Source: Agriotes lineatus
Taxonomy: Eukaryota; Arthropoda; Insecta; Coleoptera; Elateridae
Reading direction: 5' to 3'
NCBI GenBank assembly: GCA_940337035.1
Contig: CALNHX010002317.1
Coordinates: 119,845 to 183,844, forward strand
Length of the DNA stretch: 64,000 bases
Each line of letters starts with the position of its first letter. Position 1 is the stretch's first letter. A model generated the notes under the pieces. The model was given only the letters and a program-made list of their open reading frames with translations, did not search any database and was not told where the DNA came from. The position numbers and the translations under genes are program-made. Below are positions 55,437 through 64,000 of the stretch, one piece after another.

Positions 55437-58400
55437 TTAGAATTTAGCTTTTCTAGCTTTGACAGACGCAAAAGTGGTCACAAGGTTCTTGACATCAATT
55501 GCTTCTGCCAAGTCTCTCTCTATAGATATAATAGAAAGATCTGACAATCTTTCTTGCTTCATGGCCGAGCGTAAAAAGTTTTTAATTATTTTTAATTTTG
55601 AAAAAGACCTTTCTGCTGACGCAACTGAGACAGGTAAAGTCAGTAGAAGTCTCAAGGCAATTGCTGTATTTGGGAAAGTCGCAAGTAAATTATTTGTAAC
55701 AATGTAGTTGAGAATTTTAGATGGTGTTTCAACAGATTGGAAATGTAATTTTAAATTTTTTAATTCATCACTTAATTCTACGGCGTTTACATCAGCCTCT
55801 TTTCTGACAGTGTCTTCTAACTTTAAGGATAAATCTGTACAGTGTTTTTTGATTGAATTATCGTCCATAATAGGAAATTCATAAATCACTTTGAAATTGT
55901 CACTGTAACGTTGTAATTGTTCAAAACGTTCCTGTATAGATACTTTGGCGGTATCCAAAATAGTAAAATAAAAATTAATCTTACAATTCAACTTTGGGTC
56001 AAGTATAGGTGTTTTTTGTACGATTAACTTGATAAGAGGCTTCCACGAATGAGGCCCCCAGTTAATCCGCTGCGAATTCCGGTTCAATGGGATTGCCGGG
56101 AACTGCCACTTAATAACCCTTGACTTGGGTTCAGTTATTTGTTGGAGTGAAACAAGCCTTAACAAACACGAGTATATTGAGTAACAACGATTACAAACGT
56201 CACTGATGGACCGATGGTTTTTTACAAAAGCTTCAACTGTTGTGACACGCTTGGATTGGCCACGCGGAATAGCGAATTGCGCGTAACCGTAACACAAAAC
56301 AACCTGGAAACGCCTTTACCAGGAAGTTAGAACGACCGCAACCCAGCACAAAGCATAGCTGAACTTGCTTACTCGAAATTCTGAATCTAACTAACTCTGA
56401 ATTTACAACGAGCCGAACTCGCAAATTCATCAAGGAGGGGAAAGCTCAAACACTATTGGCTGAGACGATCCTGCGTAGCCAATCGGAGCGTCGCACGTAG
56501 GAATAAATACTTATTCTAAGAATCTTAATGCTAAGCTCTCTCAATGAGGCAATTGAACGAAATCCATAAACACATGATTCCCAAATATGCTCAGTCGGCT
56601 TAAGTTCTTTTAGAAAATGTATCCATCCGCTTAAAAGCCATTAAGGGAAGCTTACAAATTCCTTTCCAATATTAACAGAGGCAAACAAATACGGCAAGAT
56701 GCAAATTTGACTTTACCACGACCTTTGAATGAGATAGAACAGTTATGACTTGAATTACATGATTAATTATAATCAAAAAGGTTTTGATGCACGCATCTGT
56801 GTGAATCAAACAATAGGCTCATCAGGGGTTTCATAATCAAATTGTCTTTTTTTTCGACGCGGACGAATTATATTAGTTGGGGGAAATTCCGTTGCTATAT
56901 CAAGTTCTTCTGTAGCAAATATTTTCGCCTCTTCTATAAACGCTTCAAAACTGTGGTCATTTCTTTTCTGTTCCAAATAATCTACTAAATTTTTTAACGC
57001 ATTTGAACAATCTTTTAGATTTGTATTCACACCTTGAAGCATCTTACTGACGGAATTAATTTTAGACAGAACATCATGCCAAATAATTACAGAACAAACG
57101 AATTTAAAACTATTAATTTTAAGGTCAATGCTTGGGCTTGTTGTTTGGTGTTAATGTCGCGTGATTTGTCATTTACATGTTCTTCTAGACTATCATAAAT
57201 TTTCCCTAATTGATATCGCAGAGGTGTAATAGCTTTAATTCTACTTTCCCACCTAGTTGAGCTAACAGCTTTTAATGTGAAATTTGGTACATTAGTTTGA
57301 AGTACATTCCATCTATATGGCGAAGAAGAAAAATATGTATATAATTCTTGTATAAGATTAAAGAACTCCGATGTTTGCAAGGTAACATTGGCAGAATCAT
57401 TAACCACTAGATTTAGGGTATGAGCAGCACAAGGTACAAACATTGCTCGAGGATTGATATTTAAAATTCGGCGTTGCAATCCTACATGTTTTCCGCGCAT
57501 ATTTGCACCATTATCATAACCCTGTCCACGCATATTGTAGATATCCATATTAAAATCTTTCAAAAGTTTTATTACAAAATCGTATAAACCCTCACCAGTC
57601 ACATCAATAATAGGAAAAAATTCGAGAAAATGTTCACAAATTTTAATTTGTTTATTATCAGCTATTATAACAAATCGAACAACGAATGAAATTTGTTCGG
57701 TATGACTTGAGTCTGGGGTTGAATATAGAATAATTGAATAATATTTTGCTTTTGACAATAACTCCCTAATTTGTTCTCTGATTTTATTTGCTGTAAGTGA
57801 GATCAATTCATTTTGTAATCTATTTCCTAAATAATGAGGCATAAGTTTATGTGAAATTTTACTGATTTGAATATTTTTTAGATGTTCCGAAAGAACTGCA
57901 TCAAATTTTGCAAATGTTTCAACCGTCTTCAAAAGTTTCCATTGTTTGATTCGAATAATTTATTGGATGACCCACGAAATGCTAAACACTGTCCTGCCAA
58001 TAATAATATAATTGCAACAATACGTTCTAAAACATTACACCAATATTGTTGTTTCAAATTAAAAATACGTTGTTCTTGGTGATCGATTGTTGTGTAAGTA
58101 CTCAATCTTTTTTCTAATTCAGTCCATAATTTATAATTTTGAATATGATCAGTTGATCGTTCGTGTCTGGATAAATTATTAGAAAGATGTTTCCAATCTG
58201 AAAAACCAGCATCTGTTAACTGAATATTTTTGGTCCCAAAAATTTTGCAACAAAAGCAAAAAACGCAATATAACTTAATGGAATAAATTAGCCACATACG
58301 AGGTATTTTTTCACCATTTGCTAATGTTCGTGTATAATAATGAACCGAAAAGCGCCCTTGTGCTGTTAAAGGAAATGAAAAATTTTTTACTTGTGTAGGT

Positions 58401-58744
58401 CCCATTTTTACTAATACTTCAATTGTTGAATTATCAAGTGATTTAGGCCATGAAGCTGGATCTTCTAAACTCCCACTTTCAATGTCCTCTGGTTCTTCTG
58501 GAGTACAAGACTCTGCCGAAGTCGAAGGAATCTGTGGCTCTATGGGGACGACTTGCTGACTGTCAGGCGTTGAAACAAAAGGATCTCCAGCCGTGCTTCC
58601 ACTTTCTTCCTCTGCTCCAGGACTTTTCAAAAATTGTTCTATAGAGCCCCGCAACTTCTCTTTTTCAGTTTCTTTAGACAGTTGTCTTTTTCTGTAAGCG
58701 GCTCCAGAGAGTCTTTTAATTCGTTGTCGTTCCGAGCTTGACAT
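55437..58744 (-). pseudogene. hAT transposase (ZMYM1-like, TTF-type finger), broken
   Basis: The N-terminal frame starts at ATG 58744 and runs to 57929: SGAAYRKRQLSKETEKEK, an acidic Ser/Pro-rich linker, FSVHYYTRTLANGEKIPR, then a TTF-type finger (CVFCFCCKIF, GFSDWKHLSNNLSRHERS). After a frameshift, 57932-57087 carries the DUF4371 region (IREQIRELLSKAKYYSI, MRGQGYDNGANMRGKHVG, PCAAHTLNLVVNDSA, STRWESRIKAI). 57042-56818 continues to DEPI, where the solo LTR enters. 56004-55437 holds INFYFTILDTAKVSIQERF and the hAT dimerisation domain (ALRLLLTLPVSVASAERSFS, RLSDLSIISIERD). Apart from the shift near 57930, a stop/frame change near 57087 and the LTR, the protein is well conserved. Confidence 0.88.
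56010..56812. repeat. 803-bp solo LTR inside hAT transposase
   Basis: Begins TGTTTTTTGTACG and ends GAATCAAACA on the + strand (TG...CA either way). It is flanked by the 5-bp duplication ATAGG (56005-56009 and 56813-56817). Taking it out with one duplication copy makes the transposase frame continuous, which confirms the ends. GC content is higher than in the hAT sequence. The strand and family are undetermined; AATAAA at 56501 would suit the + orientation. Confidence 0.85.
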
Positions 58745-59549
58745 CTGAATAAATTTAAAAAAGTTTTGTTTTAATTTACTTCTAGATTACAGTCTTAATA
58801 GACTATCAAAGCAGCTATTACGTGAAAATCATATAAATTAAAAAAACGTATATCAATAGCTTACCTTTAATAACCAGGCTCTACAACACACGTTTTATTA
58901 TGATGAAGTATGATAGAAGTAACTGAGTAATATAGGTCTTTAATCAGTACCACAATATTTTATTTCCATATAAGGGCACAAAAATAACAATGGGTCTCAG
59001 TATTTTACACCTACATATTGCTTCCACCCTTCACAAATGAACGCATTTTTTCGTCGGGGGATATTTATACCCTCGGTAAAATACGTCACCCGGGGATTTA
59101 CTTGAATTAGTACGAACCAATTCGGGACTTCACAAGAAAGATTTGATATGATTTTTCAGATTCCTATCTTAGTTTTTTGTCGTATTTTGGACATTGGTTG
59201 ATAGAGGGTGCTAATTATTTGAAAGGGAAAAATGAAAACACAAATTATAATTTGTGTTTTCATATTTACCAATAATTATTGGTAATAGTTTCAAATTTAT
59301 TATTGATTTTGTGTTAAAATATTTGTAATAAACGCAAAAAAAACAAAAATTGGGATTTCGACTAACAATAAAGTGGTGTTTGTTTTTTGTTCGTGGTTTG
59401 CATTTTTCAGAGATGTTTTATTCTCAAATTACTTATTTTTTTTTATTTAAATTTGTATAAAATCGGTTTCGAGCGGCCGCCCCTTGCAATCGGCCGCCTG
59501 CGTGATGCACACGCAACACCCCACCGGTAGGAACGGCCCTGACTGAAGT

Positions 59550-60080
59550 ACTCTCCAAAAGTTCGTAAAACTTCTTGAATTGTTTCGTATTAGTTATTCG
59601 GTGTTTTCATTGCAAACGTAGAGGAATGATGTGGTAGGTAACATTGTCAATTCTTATATTTATATTATCAATATCGGGTCTCCTTCTAAGTAGATCGTAC
59701 AAATATTTCGGTGTTTTGTTTAATAACACACTGTACTGTACATGTAGGTAGAGCAGGATTGAGATGAGAAGACACCAGTAAGTGACGTCATATGCGCCGA
59801 CGGCTATCATTAACCTTCAGTCATACTACAGAATAAACTACGCGTGCCACGCTTAATCGAACAAAGCTCACAAACAAAACTGAGAAAAGAATAAACAACC
59901 AATGTTTCAATGTTTGTCCGCGTTTTGCGATCCAGGTAGAAAACTTTATAAATACCAAGAAATATATTTAACCGACGCTACTGTCAAAGAGAAGGTTACT
60001 TACGTAATGACTGGTCCGACACAAAATCAACTACTGCGCAGCTATGACGCTGGTGTCTTTTCATTTCAATCTTGCTCTAT
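59550..60080. other. AT-rich DNA, nothing recognised
   Basis: Short frames only, including a 69-residue + frame at 59902-60111 with no motif. Confidence 0.45.
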
Positions 60081-60801
60081 TACACTGTTTTACATTGAAC
60101 GTACAAAGTGATTTTAGATGAGGAGTTCTTACTGAACATTAAGTGCATTTTGTGCTCTTTGTAGCTTAGCTCTGTTATAATCGATGAACGTAGAAAAGTA
60201 GCTACAATATTCCGGGAAGGGGGGGGGGGGGAGTAAATTAATGACTTAACTAACATTAATTTAGTTTTCTCGTTCAACTCATATTTAAACGTACATAGAC
60301 TACGTAGCTTCAAGAAAAGTACTTCATGAATATGTTTTACGTGAGGTCAAAAGACAATCTATTGTCTATCGAGATGACTATATCTTTTGCTTGATCCATC
60401 CACTACAATATCGAAATTGTTCATTCTAAAGTCTGCTGTTAATCTATCAGAGCCTATACGTAGTGCATGTGATTTATTAGCATTTAAGCGAAAACCATGG
60501 TTTTTAAACCAAGTTGAGATTTTTCAAGTCTTCACTGATGTTTGAAATTGCGTCAGCAATATGTGATACTTTTGTAGATATACATATTTGCAGGTTGTCT
60601 GCATATATGCGGATTTTATATTATAGTCTTTAATTATTGTTGGTGTATCTAAGATGTACACAGAAAACTCAGTAGAGCTTAGGATACTTGCCTGCGATAC
60701 ACCACTGGTAATATCCTTAAAACCTGACAAAATGTTGTTAACATTTAATGTCTGGTTCGATCGATTAAATAACTACGAAACAAAGCTACGCTACACCACC
60801 T

Positions 60802-61768
60802 TCTTCTCTAGCCATTAATCGTCCAACTTTGGACATAGGCCTCTCTCATTTGGCGCCATTGAGTTCTATTTTGGGCCGCACGTTTCCAGTGCAATCCACC
60901 TATTCTCTTCGGGTCATCCCCCAGCGCATTTGTGGGCGTCCTCTAGTCCGCTGTCCCATCCATGGCCTCCAATTTTGAATTTGATTATTCCATCTTCCAT
61001 CTGTGTGTCGTGCGTTATGACCTGCAAAGGTCCATTTTAATGTAGTAACATATTCTACAACATCCCCAACTTTCGTTTTGCTTCTGACCCATATATTTGT
61101 TTTTCTGTCTGTCAGCATTCCTAACATAATTCTTTCCATGGACCTCTGTGTTTTTGTAATTTTATCCATGTTAGCTTTGATACGTGTCCACGTTTGGCAA
61201 CCGTAAGTAAGTACTGGCAATATGCATTGGTTGAATACCCTGCTTTTTTGATATTGTTGTAGCTTGGGATTTTTTAGTACAAATGCTAACTTTCCAAATC
61301 CTGCCCATGCCAATTGGATCCTTCGCTGTATTTCTGCCGTCTGGTTGTCTTTACCCATCTTTAGGATTTGGCCGAGGTATATATATTCATTTACTTTTTC
61401 CAGTGCGCAATTGTCAATCCTTACGTTTCTATCTTCATGTGTGTTGGTCATTATTTTTGTTTTCTTCATATTCATTTTTAGGCCGACCTTTCGCGACGCC
61501 TCCTCCAACTCTTTTATCATTATTTGTAGTTCTTCAAATGTTGCTGCTGTTAGTATGACATCATCCGCGTATCTAAGATGTGACATTTTTTTACCGTTAT
61601 ATTTATTCCGTATTCGGTCCATTGTAACGATCTGAATACATCTTCCCAGGCAAGTGTGAAAAGTTTAGGAGATATTATATCCCCTTGCCTGACACCTCTT
61701 TTGCTTGGTATTTTACCAGTCTTTTCCTCAAGTTGTATCACCATTGTTGCTTTCTCGTATATGTTCAT
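60802..61768 (-). mobile_element. 5'-truncated RTE-like LINE inserted in another LINE
   Basis: Flanked by 12-bp duplications GCTACACCACCT (60790-60801 and 61769-61780). The 3' end carries the TTTGGACATAGGCCTCTC phrase characteristic of insect RTE 3' UTRs and a short AGAAGA tail. Only the C-terminal 40% or so of the RT remains, so reverse transcription stopped early. Confidence 0.85.
60900..61768 (-). pseudogene. RTE-like reverse transcriptase C-terminal region
   Basis: 61768-61550 encodes KRGVRQGDIISPKLFTLAWE (the GxRQGxxxSPxLF motif). A frame change near 61620 leads into 61622-60900: LRYADDVILTA (catalytic YADD intact), GLKMNMKKTKIM, VNEYIYLGQIL, RRIQLAWAGFGKL, VFNQCILPVLTYGCQTW, MERIMLGMLTDRKTN, LKWTFAGHNARH and RTRGRPQMRWGM. 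All blocks are in the RTE order. The insertion point cuts the upstream half, so no endonuclease is present. Confidence 0.88.
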
Positions 61769-62170
61769 GCTACACCACCTATGCCTATATATTTCAATTT
61801 CGCTAGCAACAATTTAAAGTTAACAACATCGAATGATAGAGTTATCCATAGCAGTACGTATGTCATTTACTGCCTATATAGAGTAAGGCAGTATTAGAAC
61901 TATGGCCCTCTGTAAATTCTGTTTGACAAGATGGCATGACTCTCAAACTGTCCTCGTTTGAGCAGACACAACCGTCTCAAGCAGTTTAGAGATGGATATT
62001 TTCCTTGGGATCAGAAACTTTCTGTATCGCCACTACAATAGCTGTTTTCCAAATCTGGGTTAAGTCCCATTCAGCAGAGATTCATTGAAACGTTTTCTAA
62101 TTGCATCGATACAGTATGAATAACCAAATCGAGCATTTTTTGTTGATATTGTCAATACTTCCGATTTATA

Positions 62171-62896
62171 AAGGGTTTTCCAATAAGAACGATATGATTT
62201 TAAAATGAAATAAAATAGAAATGATTTCAGATATAACCACACTTTTTATATTATCTTAAAGTACAATCGATAACGTTTATGTTTTGAATAGCACGTCGTT
62301 TAAATGTCCACCTCGGCTTCGTGTACACGAGTGAATTCGACGAATCCAATTTCGACGACTTTGTGCAATAAATCGGGCGTAATCTCACGAATGCAGCGTT
62401 CAATGTTCAATCTCAAAGCATTTAGTGTTTGTGGTCTGTTTGCATAAACCTTAGATTTTAAAGAACCTCACAAAAAGTAATCTAAAGGAGTCAAATTGTT
62501 TTTTTCAGTCCTAACTCTTGAGCACGACGAGGAATTGATAAATTTGGATCTTCTGCAACACTAGCTCTTATAGCAGCAATATTCTCAACAGTTCTGGCAT
62601 TTCTGCGTCTTACTGGTGTTTTTACATCGTGAAGAGTAAAATTACTTTCAAATTTCTTAACGATGTGACGATTATTTAAACCAAAGTTTTCGCGGAGTGC
62701 GCGAAAAGTGTTCACATAAGAACCACGATTTTCGTAAAATTTTTGGACAATAACCAAACGTTCTTGGAGCGAGTATTTAGGTATAATAAATTGTTAGCGT
62801 TTAGTGAACATAAATAACAACTAGTGACAGGTATAACTTTATTACCATGGTTACTAGATCATTACAAAATGATATCATTCTTATTGGAAAACCCTT
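62171..62896 (-). mobile_element. Internally deleted IS630/mariner-like transposon
   Basis: The termini AAGGGTTTTCCAATAAGAAC and ATTCTTATTGGAAAACCCTT are flanked by TA. On the minus strand the N-terminal helix-turn-helix region (62757-62500) is followed directly by the C-terminal tail (about 62480-62310: KVYANKPQTLNALRLNIE-like and LLHKVVEIG). The catalytic core is lost at the junction near 62490. Confidence 0.8.
62500..62757 (-). pseudogene. IS630-like transposase N-terminal domain
   Basis: An open frame with VIVQKFYENRGSYVNTFRAL, IVKKFESNFTLHDVKTP and NIAAIRASVAEDPNLSIPRR, the DUF4817-like and helix-turn-helix DNA-binding pattern of insect IS630 elements. It would recognise the terminal repeats. 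A frame change at the deletion junction ends the useful reading after GLKKTI. If expressed it could bind ends without cutting them; that is inference. Confidence 0.75.
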
Positions 62897-63299
62897 TAGA
62901 TCGAAGATGCTTGTATACATCGTCATTAGTTTACTATGACCCTAAACTTGTTATCATCTACAACAGAGTTACCAGCAGTGCTAAAAAATAAGAACTAACA
63001 TTTTTAACATTGCCTAATTAGTGGGAAGCTCTTGAGATTTATTTAATTTATTAGCCATGTCCCCAATTTTCAAGCTTTTCCCACATGCTCGATTTATCAT
63101 ATCTACATTTTTTGAGTTCATATTCCCTGTATGCTTTTTGTAGGCACGTGTGGCTCGACTTATATAATTATGAAGGAATATAATATTATAATCTCTGTCA
63201 CGATTTTGCTTGGTTTCTATATACTTCTGGTACGCATTATTCTTCTGTTTAATCATTTATTCAGTGGTATAGGTAAGTAGTGAAATTAGTCGAAACACT

Positions 63300-64000
63300 A
63301 GATTTATATTGGCAGCACATCAGTTTGTAATTTTAAATGTTTAAAGTTTTCATCTTGCATGGAGGGAAGTTTAAATTTATCAATACAAATAAAAATATTT
63401 GTAATTACTGGTAGCCACTTATGTCAGTCAAAACAAAGCCTAATTTAAGTCAAAGCGATTTTCGATTAATGAGTAATATCATGAAAGCTGATGAAGTAAA
63501 ACCAGCCACTAGAAGCTGCTTTAAAGAATTTAAAAAGATGTGCAAGAGAACTATTAATTTCGAAATAATTTAAACATTGGAAAAATATTTTCTGTAAGTA
63601 ATTGAACTTATAATACACTGTATTATTGTTGATACCCCATAAATTTTTATATTACTATCAGCACTGTTTATAAACATTTAAAATCTAATGTTTAAACTGT
63701 AGATAAACTTGCAACAGAGCCAAGAGACAACTACTTGGATAATGGATTTTTGAAATTCTAACTAGGTAGAAAAATCGGCGAATGCCATGAAAAAACAAGC
63801 ATTTTACTATTCACAGTTTATTAAACGATACTAGGTTGAATTTTGAATACACAGGGGACTACACAAAACGTTACAAACTATTGAAATCGATGGCGTAAAA
63901 ATATTTATCTACTCCAGTGGAATAAGTAACTCATTACGTCACTCATTTGACACTATTTCCGTTAGGTAATGAAGCTCATTACACCACTCAGTTATGTAAT
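63300..64000. other. AT-rich DNA, nothing firmly recognised
   Basis: The last 80 bp carry CATTAC/GTAATG and ACTCATT motifs in both orientations and may be the beginning of another hairpin element cut by the window edge. Confidence 0.4.

Larger units (their letters stand above)
55237..59541 (-). mobile_element. hAT DNA transposon (4305 bp) with solo LTR inside
   Basis: The termini CAGGGCCGTTCCTAGC and its near mirror (ending TAGGAACGGCCCTG) are flanked by the perfect 8-bp duplication ACTGAAGT (55229-55236 and 59542-59549), the hAT signature. One transposase gene on the minus strand is broken by a solo LTR (56010-56812) and at least one frameshift (about 57930). A C13 run lies at 55287-55299 near the left end. 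Otherwise the element is complete and the two terminal regions are intact. Confidence 0.92.
60085..63290 (-). mobile_element. LINE (APE-type RT), decayed, with two nested insertions
   Basis: Minus-strand order: AYQKYIETKQNRDRDYN and YISRATRAYKKHTGN (linker before RT, 63256-63130), an IS630-like insertion (62171-62896), DAIRKRFNESLLNGT and WKTAIVVAIQKVSDPKE (RT start, 62120-62000). Then ALLYI.AVNDIRTAMDNS (about 61860), an RTE LINE insertion (60802-61768), LSGFKDITSGVSQASILSS (about 60720), IRIYADNLQICIS (YADD box changed to YADN, about 60610), and finally FKYELNEKTKLMLVKSLIY and YNRAKLQRAQNAL (thumb, 60290-60150). Many stops; inactive. A G12 run (60219-60230) interrupts the thumb. Confidence 0.75.

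Overview
The window reads as AT-rich arthropod, almost certainly insect, nuclear DNA. The basis is one split-CDS host gene with short (58 and 84 bp) introns, plus jockey-like, RTE-like and restriction-endonuclease-type LINEs, BEL/Pao and probable Ty3/gypsy-like LTR elements, mariner/IS630, hAT and Harbinger-like DNA elements and tRNA-derived SINE copies. A beetle-like, repeat-rich genome is my guess; the sequence does not prove the order. The only convincing host protein gene is a DGAT2/MOGAT-family acyltransferase at 24983-26072 on the + strand.

Layout. 0-7.6 kb: SINE-like copies, an RTE LINE (-) split by a 600-bp foldback, hairpin elements and an IS630-like remnant. 7.6-14.9 kb: a BEL/Pao element (-) with a 5-bp target duplication, inserted in a foldback MITE and itself broken by a TA-flanked 700-bp foldback and a hairpin element. 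15-24.8 kb: mariner and MITE remnants, a second SINE copy, degenerate tandem repeats and two more hairpin elements. 24.9-26.1 kb: the acyltransferase. 26.2-27.4 kb: a triple nest of DNA elements. 27.5-31.4 kb: LINE fragments, one cut by a 1.8-kb solo LTR. 31.6-36.9 kb: MITEs and a LINE (-) cut by a 2.33-kb transposon with about 530-bp terminal inverted repeats, a 6-bp target duplication and an unrecognised ORF. 38.5-45.7 kb: a solo LTR and a non-autonomous LTR element of the same family. 45.9-52.6 kb: a palindromic MITE and a mariner split by a complete 4.08-kb jockey-like LINE. 53.5-54.9 kb: more hairpins. 55.2-59.5 kb: a complete hAT element with a solo LTR inside its transposase gene. 60.1-63.3 kb: a LINE (-) broken by an RTE LINE and an internally deleted IS630/mariner element.

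There is no operon-like cooperation between genes. The value of the window is a well preserved insertion stratigraphy: target-site duplications can be read for at least ten insertions, so relative ages can be ordered. The most unusual structure is a set of short elements that share terminal motifs and AT-rich spacers but carry unrelated palindromic hairpins. The long-TIR transposon at 33944-36273 comes second.
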